Below the pieces are notes generated by a model. It ran no database searches and was not told where the DNA came from. It saw only the letters and a list, made by a program, of their open reading frames with translations. The position numbers were made by a program, and so were the translations under genes. Of a DNA stretch of 64,000 nucleotides, positions 11,394 to 19,300 are shown one piece after another; position 1 is the first letter of the stretch, and each line of letters opens with the position of its first letter. This stretch comes from a bacterium. GTDB taxonomy: Bacteria > Joyebacterota > Joyebacteria > Joyebacterales > Joyebacteraceae. The stretch covers positions 62,001-126,000 of the forward strand of contig JALGWI010000002.1 of NCBI GenBank assembly GCA_025774245.1. Reading direction: 5' to 3'.

Positions 11394-11978
11394 CTACTTC
11401 GCGACGATCACCCGCGAGCACCTGAGGAGCTTGTCTCCAAGCATGTATCCCCTTCGGATCTCCTGGACGATCTGATTCGATTCGTGTTCCTCCGACTCCA
11501 GCTGGCTCACCGCCTCGTGCACGTTCGGGTCGAACTCCGTCCCGCACGAGTCGAGCGGTCTCACTCCGTTCTTCTCGAGGATGTCCGCGAGGTGCCCGAG
11601 GATGAGTTCGACGCCCTGCCGGAACGGATCGTCCGGAGGCGGCGAGCCCGGGTCCTCGCAGGCGACCGCGCGTTCGAAGTTGTCCATGAGGTCGAGGAGG
11701 TCGAGGAGGATTGCCTCCTTCGTCTGCTGGCCCCAACGGGCGCGGTCGCGCTCGATGCGCTTCTTGTAGTTGTCGAGGTCGGCGAGCGCGCGGAGCCACT
11801 TCTTGTTGACGTCGGCGAGCTCGACCCGGAGGTTCTCGATGTCCTCCGCGATGTCGAGAGCTCCGGGTTCCCCATCGCGCCCGCGATCGGCCGTCGCCTC
11901 GTCCGTGCTCTCGTCGATGCGCTCGTCTTCGCCGGGCTCGGTCGCCCGGTCGCGCTCGTGTCTTCGTCTGTGCGGCAT
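11394..11978 (-). CDS. grpE: Nucleotide exchange factor GrpE
   Basis: 194-residue GrpE. It has an acidic, disordered N-terminus (about 45 residues), a long coiled coil with WLRALADLDNYKKRIERDR, and a C-terminal beta domain with FDPNVHEAVSQLES and GYMLGDKLLRCSRVIVAK. It releases ADP from DnaK. The gene is 106 bp downstream of hrcA and 87 bp upstream of dnaK. Confidence 0.95.
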   Translation of the reverse strand: MPHRRRHERDRATEPGEDERIDESTDEATADRGRDGEPGALDIAEDIENLRVELADVNKKWLRALADLDNYKKRIERDRARWGQQTKEAILLDLLDLMDNFERAVACEDPGSPPPDDPFRQGVELILGHLADILEKNGVRPLDSCGTEFDPNVHEAVSQLESEEHESNQIVQEIRRGYMLGDKLLRCSRVIVAK

Positions 11979-12084
11979 CGGTGGTATCAGAGCCTCCTGG
12001 TTCGTTTTCGGTGCGGGTGCTCCGGTGCCGGTGACGCGATCGCCCGCAACAAGCCGCGTCGAGCGGCGGAAGGTCGCGCTCGCG

Positions 12085-13119
12085 TCAGCGCCGCTCCGAG
12101 AGGAGGTCGTCCAGGACCTCCGAGATGTAATCGACGAGGCCCACGAGCCTCGAGTACCTCATCCGCGTCGGGCCGATGACGCCCATCTGCCCGAACCTGC
12201 TCCCCACCCGGTACGACCCGACCACGACCGACATCCGTTTCATCTCTTTCCGGCTGTTCTCGCGACCGATCGTCACCGTCACCCCACCCTCTCCCGCCCT
12301 GGTCCGGACGAGCTCCGCCAGCGCCTCCTCGTCGTCGAACATCTCGCCCAGGAACGCGGCATCGTCGGAGAACTCCGGATGGCTCAGGATGTACCTCGCG
12401 CCCTCGTAGTGGATCCGCTCGCCCCCGCGAACGCGGAAGATCTGCGGACTGCCCGCGAGGAGCCCGGCGATGACGTCCCTCAAGGGGTGACCGACCTCGC
12501 CGAGATGGTCCTTCATCTTCTTCTCGATGTCGGCGACCGGCGCGCCCGTCAGCCACTCGCTCACTAGACCTGCCGCCTTCGCGAGGTCGGCGGCGGACGG
12601 GTGCTCGCGCATCTTGAGCACGGCGCTTCGCGTCTGGCCGGTCCGCGTCGTCGCAACCGCGAGCACGCGGTTGCCGTCGAGCGACACGAGCCTGATCTGC
12701 TCGATCAGTTCCCCCTCAACGGGCGGCGCAACGGCGACCGCGAGCTGCCGCGCGAACTCGCTGATCGTACGCGAGACGCCGGCCGCAACCGATCCGATGT
12801 CGTCCCCGGTCAGTCGCTGGAGCCCGCCGCGGACCTCGGCCCGCTCGGACTCCGTCAGCGTGAGGGGTTGCATGATATTGTCGACGTAGTACCGGTAGCC
12901 CACGTCCGTGGGCACGCGCCCCGCCGAGGTGTGCGGCTGCGAGATGAGCCCCTTCTCCTCGAGCGACCGCATGACGTTCCTGACGGTCGCCGAGGAGAGC
13001 TCCACCGAGCGCTTCCGCACCACGGCGCTCGAGCTCACGGGCCTCGCGGTCCTCACGTGCGTCTCTATGATCGACCGCAGGATCTTCTCTTCCCTGTCGG
13101 TCAGATCGGGCTTCTTCAC
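12085..13119 (-). CDS. hrcA: Heat-inducible transcription repressor HrcA
   Basis: 344-residue HrcA. The N-terminal winged helix has LTDREEKILRSIIETH and SSATVRNVMRSLEEKGL, followed by SQPHTSAGRVPTDVGYRYYV. The GAF-like part and C-terminal VIGPTRMRYSRLVGLVDYISE are typical. The likely start is GTG at 13119, preceded by GGGGGAGGTGGGGA. An ATG at 13158 would lie inside the CIRCE operator and is rejected. HrcA binds CIRCE when folded with GroEL help, so it represses its own operon until heat stress. Confidence 0.95.
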   Translation of the reverse strand: MKKPDLTDREEKILRSIIETHVRTARPVSSSAVVRKRSVELSSATVRNVMRSLEEKGLISQPHTSAGRVPTDVGYRYYVDNIMQPLTLTESERAEVRGGLQRLTGDDIGSVAAGVSRTISEFARQLAVAVAPPVEGELIEQIRLVSLDGNRVLAVATTRTGQTRSAVLKMREHPSAADLAKAAGLVSEWLTGAPVADIEKKMKDHLGEVGHPLRDVIAGLLAGSPQIFRVRGGERIHYEGARYILSHPEFSDDAAFLGEMFDDEEALAELVRTRAGEGGVTVTIGRENSRKEMKRMSVVVGSYRVGSRFGQMGVIGPTRMRYSRLVGLVDYISEVLDDLLSERR

Positions 13120-13145
13120 TCCCCACCTCCCCCTGGCTCGGCTTC

Positions 13146-13172
13146 TTAGCACTCTCATTCAGAGAGTGCTAA
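13146..13172 (-). promoter_or_regulatory. CIRCE operator (HrcA binding site)
   Basis: A perfect inverted repeat TTAGCACTC-N9-GAGTGCTAA, identical to the CIRCE consensus. It lies between the promoter -10 and the hrcA start, where bound HrcA would block transcription of hrcA-grpE-dnaK-dnaJ-rsmE. Confidence 0.97.
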
Positions 13173-13178
13173 GGGCAT

Positions 13179-13207
13179 AAGATAGTGCCCGGCGAGGCGG
13201 GTGTCAA
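13179..13207 (-). promoter_or_regulatory. Sigma70-type promoter of the hrcA-grpE-dnaK-dnaJ-rsmE operon
   Basis: On the minus strand TTGACA (13207-13202), a 17 bp spacer and TATCTT (13184-13179). The predicted transcription start falls at the beginning of the CIRCE repeat. This fits HrcA/CIRCE repression from a housekeeping promoter rather than a heat-shock sigma factor. Confidence 0.85.
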
Positions 13208-13213
13208 GACGAA

Positions 13214-13236
13214 AACGGCCCCGTGGAGGGGCCGTT
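13214..13236 (-). terminator. Intrinsic terminator after the flavodoxin-like reductase gene
   Basis: Nine-base-pair GC-rich stem (AACGGCCCC / GGGGCCGTT) with a 5-nt loop, followed on the minus strand by TTTTCGTC. It separates the reductase gene from the hrcA promoter just downstream. Confidence 0.75.
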
Positions 13237-13292
13237 CTCGGGCGTCGGGGAGCGCTCGGAGAGCGACCCCGTCTACTTCCCTCGCTCCATCG

Positions 13293-13856
13293 CTAGCCGA
13301 CGATCGCCTTCGCCATCGCCTTCGCGACGCCCTCGGCCTCGTCGCCGAGCGCGTCCGGGGTGGTGCAGAGCGGGACCATGAACTTCCCGGCAACGTCGCA
13401 CTGCGCGTAGCCGATGAACCGGTCGAAGGTCCCCTGGATGAACTCGGCGTTGTTCTCGACCGGACCTCCCAAGCGCACGAGGAGCGCGGCGCGCTTGCCC
13501 GCGACGAGCGACTTGTAGTCCGGCGACCCGTAGCCGCTCACGAGAGCCAGGTGTCTCTCCATGAGGGCCCTGATCCCGGAGGTGAAACCCCACATGTAGA
13601 GCGGGCTCGCGTAGACGACGGCGTCGGCCGCGAGGATCTTCTCGTAGACGTCCTGCATGTCGTCCTGCTGGGCGCACGCGGGCTCGTCCGGGTTCTGCTG
13701 GCAGGCGTAGCAGCCGAGGCACCCGCCGACGTTGAGGTCGCTGACGTTGACGCGCTCGACCTCGTGCCCGTCGCCCACGTGCTTCTCGAACATCTCGAGA
13801 ACCGTCCCCGTGTTCCCCTTCTTCTTCGGGCTTCCCAGAATCGTCAGGATCTTCAC
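13293..13856 (-). CDS. Flavodoxin-fold NAD(P)H-dependent oxidoreductase (iron-sulfur flavoprotein type)
   Basis: 187-residue flavodoxin-fold protein. The FMN phosphate-binding loop LGSPKKKGNTGTVLEMF is at residues 8-24. A cysteine cluster GGCLGCYACQ, with a further Cys near PAC, is around residues 44-63. ASPLYMWGFTSGIRALMER near residue 85 is typical of NADPH-dependent FMN reductase-like proteins. The Cys-x2-Cys-x2-Cys pattern resembles iron-sulfur flavoproteins but could also be redox-active thiols. The GTG start at 13856 follows GGGAGGAG. It is monocistronic, with its own promoter and terminator. Its substrate cannot be read from sequence. Confidence 0.82.
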   Translation of the reverse strand: MKILTILGSPKKKGNTGTVLEMFEKHVGDGHEVERVNVSDLNVGGCLGCYACQQNPDEPACAQQDDMQDVYEKILAADAVVYASPLYMWGFTSGIRALMERHLALVSGYGSPDYKSLVAGKRAALLVRLGGPVENNAEFIQGTFDRFIGYAQCDVAGKFMVPLCTTPDALGDEAEGVAKAMAKAIVG

Positions 13857-13912
13857 CGGTGTCTCCTCCCTGTGGGTGGTCTCGCTCCACTCATCTCACT
13901 TCCCGGTCAACG

Positions 13913-13941
13913 AGCGTAGCCCGCCCCGGTCGGCGAGTCAA
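13913..13941 (-). promoter_or_regulatory. Sigma70-type promoter for the flavodoxin-like reductase gene
   Basis: On the minus strand TTGACT (13941-13936), a 17 bp spacer and TACGCT (13918-13913), about 50 bp upstream of the coding start. Confidence 0.65.
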
Positions 13942-13964
13942 CCGCCGTGATCCGCCACGAGAGA

Positions 13965-13995
13965 ACGGGGCCCGCGCCGATAGCGCGAGCCCCGT
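13965..13995 (-). terminator. Hairpin terminator after the secreted protein gene at 14027-15061
   Basis: Stem ACGGGGC/GCCCCGT with a further inner GCGC pairing. It lies 30 bp beyond the stop codon and is followed on the minus strand by TTCTCTCG. The T-tract is imperfect. Confidence 0.55.
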
Positions 13996-14026
13996 GAACG
14001 ACCGTCTCCTCTTCCCGGCTGCCCCT

Positions 14027-15061
14027 CTACTTCAGGAGCAGCATCTTGCGCGTCTCCTCGATGCCGGAGGCGGTCATTCGGTAGAAGTAGACGCCGGACC
14101 CGAGCGTGTGCCCGCTGGCGTCCGTGCCGTCCCACGTGACGCTCCTGCGGCCCTCGGTCTCGTGGCCGTCGACGAGCATCGTCACGCGACGACCGGCAAC
14201 GTCGAACACCTCGATCGTCACGCGGCCGCCGCCGGCTGGCACGTCGTAGGCGATCGTCGTCGTGGGATTGAACGGATTCGGGACGTTCTGTCGGAGGCCG
14301 AAGCTCCGGGGAACCTCGTCCTCGCCCTCGGGCACGCCAGTGTCGTCCTCGCCCACGATCACGAAGGAGAGGTCGATCGACTCACCGAAGTACGGGTGCT
14401 GCTCCGGGTAGCGAAGCTCGTCCCACTCGCCGACGTAGGGCTGCTGGCCGCCCACCACGAAGACCGCGTCGTCGTTCCAGTGCTCGGCCGAGACGGCCTG
14501 GGCGAACTCCATCGGCTCGAACCCGTACGCCTGGACGCTCAGCCAGTAGACGACCGGCACGCTCGGCGTACCGGACTGCAGGAAGGCCTCGGCTTCGTCG
14601 AATGCGAAGTTGTACTGCTGGCACGTGATGTCCCGTGATGGGTAGTAGTAGTCCGGCGGTTCGAGCCAGTCCCAGGTTCCGGTCGTCCAGTCCCGCGACG
14701 TGAAGAAGCCGGACGCCGCCTGGTACTCCCAGAGCAGCTCGCCGGGCATGCTGTACCCGGTCGGGCTCTGCTCGGCGGGGATGTCGGCGTAGATCGCGAT
14801 GTTGAACCCGTTAACGCCAGGCCCAGCCATCCTGTCACCCCAGATGTGGATGCCGGTGATCCGGCCGGTCTCGGTGCAGTGGAAGTCGTCGGCGAGAAGA
14901 GAACCCCACGTGTTTCGGTGCGAGCTGACGTAGAGGCCCTCCGGCGACTCGTCCGGAAGCTGGACCCACTTGGCGGGATCCCCGATGTCCCAGTCGGCCA
15001 ATGCCGGCAGCACGAGCGCCAGCGCGAGAGCGACCGTGAGAAGGACGAACGCGTGTTTCAT
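14027..15061 (-). CDS. Secreted protein with FlgD-like C-terminal sorting domain
   Basis: 344-residue exported protein. The start at 15061 (ATG after AAGGGGGAG) gives a signal peptide KHAFVLLTVALALALVLPALA cleaved before DWDIGDP. The mature part is rich in aromatic residues and Asp (WGSLLADDFHCTETGRITGI, then HIWGDRMAG) and resembles exported beta-sandwich proteins of unknown function. The last 80 residues (NVPNPFNPTTTIAYDVP, then VTIEVFDVAGRRV and GSGVYFYRM) form a FlgD/T9SS-type sorting domain. A frame extending upstream to 15187 is untranslated leader. It has its own promoter and hairpin. No enzymatic motif is seen. Confidence 0.82.
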   Translation of the reverse strand: MKHAFVLLTVALALALVLPALADWDIGDPAKWVQLPDESPEGLYVSSHRNTWGSLLADDFHCTETGRITGIHIWGDRMAGPGVNGFNIAIYADIPAEQSPTGYSMPGELLWEYQAASGFFTSRDWTTGTWDWLEPPDYYYPSRDITCQQYNFAFDEAEAFLQSGTPSVPVVYWLSVQAYGFEPMEFAQAVSAEHWNDDAVFVVGGQQPYVGEWDELRYPEQHPYFGESIDLSFVIVGEDDTGVPEGEDEVPRSFGLRQNVPNPFNPTTTIAYDVPAGGGRVTIEVFDVAGRRVTMLVDGHETEGRRSVTWDGTDASGHTLGSGVYFYRMTASGIEETRKMLLLK

Positions 15062-15291
15062 CAGACTCCCCCTTCGATTCCGTGGCGGCCCCGCGTTGGC
15101 TCGTTCATGCAGGGACGCCGACCCTGTGTGTGAACCTGCGTCTTCGATTGGCTGGGCTGACGGCGGAGACCACCACCGGCACGGCATTGTCTGTGGGCCG
15201 TCTCGCGGGCCACTTGAGCCTGAACCACAAAGGACTTCAGTAGCACGGCATTATAGAACTTGATCATCTTTGGATGGGTACAAGCGACCAT

Positions 15292-15320
15292 ATTGTATCA
15301 TGCCACTGAAGGGCCGTCAA
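15292..15320 (-). promoter_or_regulatory. Sigma70-type promoter for the secreted protein gene at 14027-15061
   Basis: On the minus strand TTGACG (15320-15315), a 17 bp spacer and TACAAT (15297-15292). The predicted leader is about 225 nt long, unusually long for this window. Confidence 0.72.
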
Positions 15321-15365
15321 GCCCCGGATGGGCAAGGAAGGTCCCCTCGCGGGGGGTCTCAACGC

Positions 15366-15397
15366 ACGAAGGCCCGCCATCGCTGGCGGGCCTTCGT
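15366..15397 (-). terminator. Strong hairpin terminator after the gene at 15457-16248
   Basis: A perfect 14 bp stem (ACGAAGGCCCGCCA / TGGCGGGCCTTCGT) with a 4-nt loop, about 60 bp beyond the stop codon. No T-run follows on either strand, so it may act with Rho or as an mRNA 3' end stabiliser. Confidence 0.6.
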
Positions 15398-15456
15398 GAC
15401 CTTCTCTGCCGTGACGGCGTCAACGGACCGTCCCGAGGACGGCCGCCGGCGCACTC

Positions 15457-16248
15457 CTAAGGCCTGTACAGCGCCTTCACCATCCCCCAGCTGCTCTCCT
15501 CGACCGGCGTATCGCCCGTCCGGAAGGTCCACGTTTCTCCGGGCATGGTCCCGCCGTGCTCGTCCTCCGCCACGATCAGCCAGTAGTACAGCGTGTTCTC
15601 GTCCAGCGCACCCGGCGGATCGAAACAGATCGAGGTCTCGGACCCCGGATAGAGCTCGGTCGTCTCGACGAAAGACGGCGGTGCCGATGTGTCGAGGTAG
15701 ATGTGGTACATCATGTCATCGGTCGGGTCGGGATCGCCCCCAAGCCAGCAGAGCTGCGTCGCGACGCTCACGGCCTGCGCCCCGTTGGCGGGCGTGGGAT
15801 TCGCGGGAGCGGCCGGCATGCTGTTGACCAGCAGGTGAAGCTGGCAGGGTGCCATGAGGGCGCACTCGGTCATGTTCGGGACGAACTCGATCGTCTCCTG
15901 CACGAGCGCCGTCTCGTCCGCACCGGAGTCGTAGTACCGGAACGACAGCACGTCTCCCGAGGCTTCGTTGCCGTACACCATCAGCAGGAAGAGGTAGTCC
16001 CCGAACGGCGTCTCCAGGGCCTGAACCACACCCCGGCACTCATCCCCCACGAACGCCGCCAGTAGATCGTCCCCCGCACCCTGCTGCGCGGCCCCCACGA
16101 ACACGGCCGACGTCACGGAGCCGTTGTGCTCGAACGCGGCCGGGTTCACCTGCCAGTCCGGCGCGTCCCCGACGGCTACCGTCACGGAACCGGCCGCGGC
16201 AAGAAGAAGCAAACAGGCGGATGCACTTCGAAGGAATCTCATGTTCAT
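15457..16248 (-). CDS. Secreted protein: DW-V-P module plus fibronectin-III-like domain
   Basis: 263 residues starting MNMRFLRSASACLLLLAAAG, a signal peptide. Residues 30-135 form a module (DWQVNPAAFEHNGSVTSAVF, DDLLAAFVGDECRGVV, YLFLLMVYGNEASGDVLSF) that also occurs twice in the neighbouring 1521-residue surface protein. Residues 145-245 look like a fibronectin type III domain (PANGAQAVSVATQLCWLGG ... YYWLIVAEDEHGGTMPGETW). It has no C-terminal sorting domain, unlike its neighbours. Function is unknown; a surface adhesion or binding role is an inference from the domains. Confidence 0.75.
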   Translation of the reverse strand: MNMRFLRSASACLLLLAAAGSVTVAVGDAPDWQVNPAAFEHNGSVTSAVFVGAAQQGAGDDLLAAFVGDECRGVVQALETPFGDYLFLLMVYGNEASGDVLSFRYYDSGADETALVQETIEFVPNMTECALMAPCQLHLLVNSMPAAPANPTPANGAQAVSVATQLCWLGGDPDPTDDMMYHIYLDTSAPPSFVETTELYPGSETSICFDPPGALDENTLYYWLIVAEDEHGGTMPGETWTFRTGDTPVEESSWGMVKALYRP

Positions 16249-16267
16249 GGCCCTCCCTTCGGAACTC

Positions 16268-16327
16268 CCGAGTTGCCGGCGACCACAATCTACATCAACA
16301 CATGTGTCAGGTCCACCGGCAACTCGG
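16268..16327. repeat. 12-bp inverted repeat between two surface-protein genes
   Basis: CCGAGTTGCCGG (16268-16279) and CCGGCAACTCGG (16316-16327) are perfect reverse complements. They are separated by 36 nt that contain a second palindrome ACACATGTGT. It lies just after the stop of the large surface protein gene and just before the start of the next gene, so it could be a terminator-like hairpin or an operator. Confidence 0.6.
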
Positions 16328-16348
16328 TGATTCGTCCCAGCATCCGGA

Positions 16349-19300
16349 CTACTTGATCAGAACCATCTGCGAGGTCGTGGTGTATCCCTCGGTCACCATG
16401 CGGCAGAAGTATACTCCACTCGATACGGTGGCTCCTGACCCATCGCGACCGTCCCAGTCGACCAGGTACGCGCCCGGCTCGCGCCGTGCGTCAACCAGGG
16501 TCCTCACCCGCTCGCCCTTCAGGTTGTACACCTCGATCGCCACATGACCCGCTTCCTTGAGCGAGTACCTCACGACCGTTCCGCCCCTGAACGGATTCGG
16601 GTGGTTCCCGTAGAGCGCGGTCACGCTCGGGACCAGATCGTCCGAACCGGCGCCCGTCGCACCGACGGTCATCGGGTAGGGCGCAACCACCCTTCCGCGA
16701 ATCATGTCGGGCTCGAACGTCACGGCCTCCTCGACGTCGAGAACATCGCCCTCGCTCGCGTCGAAGAACCGGAACTCGATCGTCTCCTCACCCTCGCCGT
16801 GTACGACGAGGAAGAAGACGAAGTCGCCGTTCGGCAGCACCGCGGCCTCGGTCACGCCCCTGCAGGCGCGGCCGACGAAGGCCCCCAGTATGTCGCCGGA
16901 CGAAACAACCGGCTCGCCCTCGGCCATCACGCTCGCCGTCACGGTCCCGTTCGAGGAGAACTCGCCGGGATCCACCGTCCAGCCGTCGACCCGCGCTTCC
17001 GCATCCAGCAGGGCGCCGCTCGCTGCGACATCCTCCGGAGCAGTCCGCGCGGCCGGGGGCGGCGGGTAGATGAGGTCGTCGGGGTTCTCCATGTCGATCT
17101 TGAAGCCGTCGAGCGGCACCATCGTCGTCAGGGTCCCGATCCATCCCCACGGCGGGACGTACTCCGCATAGGTTGTCTGGTTCTTGATGATGATGCCGTT
17201 GTCATCGAGCGACGTGAGAGCCAAGTCGGTGGGCATCGGCACCTGCGGGATGTAGCCGGGCCAGTTCCACACCTCCACGAGCGGGATCACGGTCTCCGGA
17301 TCGCACGGGCACCCGCAGAACTCGAGGATGTCCGGAGCGGTCATCTGGATAAGGTAGGAGGAAGTGCACGTGATCTCGTCGAGCGTCCCGAACCAGCCGC
17401 CGAAGCCGATGTCGTACTGGGCGAAGTCAAACTGGTCCTTGATGTAGAAGCCGTTGGCTCCGAGCGACGCGAGGACGGTATTCAGCGACATGTCCTCGTC
17501 GTGCACGTTCAGCGAGAACCAGTTCCACCCCGTCACGAACTCGCGCTCGACGCAGACGTCCGTGATATCCATCGGGTACGGCACGGGGATCGTACCGTGC
17601 TCCATACTCGGGGTGAACTCGATCTCGTCGCAGACCAGGTGTACCTCGCAATCCTCCTCGTTGAAGTACTTGAACGTCAGGAATTCCCCGCTCGCTGCGT
17701 TGCTGTAGACCGTCAGCAGGAACAGGTACTCGCCGCCGGGAGCCTGCCACGTCGGCGAGACGCCGCGGCACTCGCCTTCGAAGAAGGCCGCCAGGAGATC
17801 ATCCGGGCCCGCGACGGGCAGATCCTCCAGCAACACCTCGGCCGTGATCGTCCCGGTGTAGAGGAAGTCCGGCGGGTGCACCGACCAGTCAGGCGGAATG
17901 CAGCATTTCTTGGTCGTGAACGTCCAGCAGGGCTCGGTCCAGTCGCTCCACTGATCGCAGCGATCCTGCGCACGCACGCTCCAGAAGTACTCCGTCTCGC
18001 AGATCAGCTCCGCGGGAGGACAGAAGTCCGAGGTCACCGTCGCGTAGATGGGACCGGACCCACAGATGAGATCGAGCTGGATCTCGTACCCGACGGCACC
18101 GGGCACGTTGTCCCAGTCCATGCAGACGTCGAGATCCTGCTTGTCCGGTCCTCCGTTGGCAGGAGTGAGCAGCGTCGGCGTCACCAGGACCTCAGGCGCC
18201 GTCTCGAACGCCCAGCACTCGCTCCAGTCGGTCCACCGGTCGCAGGCGTCCTTCGCCCGCACCTTCCAGTAGTAGACCGTCCCGAAGCCAAGGTCAGGCA
18301 CCGGGCAGTACTCGGAGTCCAAGACCAAGTAGGTCGCCCCGGTATTGCAGTCCGGGCCGATCTGGATCTCGTACTCGACGGCATCGGTCACGTCGTCCCA
18401 GTCGAAGCAGTCGGCGACCGGCACACACTCGTCGTTGTCAGCTGGCGCCAGCAGCGTCGGTATGTCGAGCTCAGCCGGTTCCGTCTCGAACCACCAGCAC
18501 TCGCTCCAGTCGCTCCACTGGCCGCACCGGTCCTGCACACGCACCTTCCAGTAGTACACCGTCCCGAGCGGCAGATCGGACGCAGGGCAGTACTCCGAGT
18601 CCACGACGTCGTGCGTCGTCCCCGTGTCGCAGTCTGAACCGAGGTGGACCTGGTAGCCCGTTGCCCCGGTCACGCTGTCCCAGTCGAGACAGTCGGCAAC
18701 CGGCACGCAGTCCGCCACATCCACGGGCGTCAGCAGCGGCGGGGCGTCGAGCGGCTCGGGAGCCGTCTCGAACGACCAGCACTCGCTCCAGTCGCTCCAC
18801 TGGCCGCAGCGGTCCTGGGTCCGTACCTTCCAGTAGTACACCGTCTCGAAGGCCAGATCGGACGCAGGGCAGTACTCCGAGTCCACGACATCGTGCGTCG
18901 TCCCCGTGTCGCAGTCTGAACCGAGGTGGACCTGGTAGCCCGTTGCTCCGGTCACGCTGTCCCAGTCGAGACAGTCGGCAACTGGCACGCAGTCCGCCAC
19001 ATCCACGGGCGTCAGCAGCGTCGGGGCGCCGAGCACCTCCGGCGCGGTCTCGAACCCCCAGCACACGCTCCAGTCGCTCCACTGGCCGCAGCGGTCCTGC
19101 GCCCGCACCCTCCAGAAGTAGACCGTCTCGAACGCAAGATGGGATGCCGGGCAGTACTCGGAGTCGACGGTGTCGTAGACCGTCCCAACGTCGCAGGCCG
19201 ATCCGAGATGGACCTGGTACGCCACCGCGCCGGTGACGTTGTCCCAGTCGAGGCAGTCGGCAACCGGCACGCACTCGGCCGCGTTCGTCGGCGTCAGAAG

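Larger units (their letters stand above)
15062..15456. other. Intergenic region with a promoter and a terminator only
   Basis: No coding sequence is supported in this 395 bp gap. It contains the minus-strand promoter for the secreted protein gene (15292-15320), its roughly 225-nt leader, and a strong hairpin (15366-15397) that ends the gene to the right. Confidence 0.6.

Noticed and set aside
13120..13158. Upstream ATG for hrcA
   Set aside because: It lies within the CIRCE operator, next to the transcription start. A GTG with a strong ribosome-binding site at 13119 fits the HrcA N-terminus.
18449..19012. 282-bp repeats as a CRISPR or mobile element
   Set aside because: The repeats are long, contiguous, in frame and encode protein domains. 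There are no spacers, and no transposase or integrase is found in the window.
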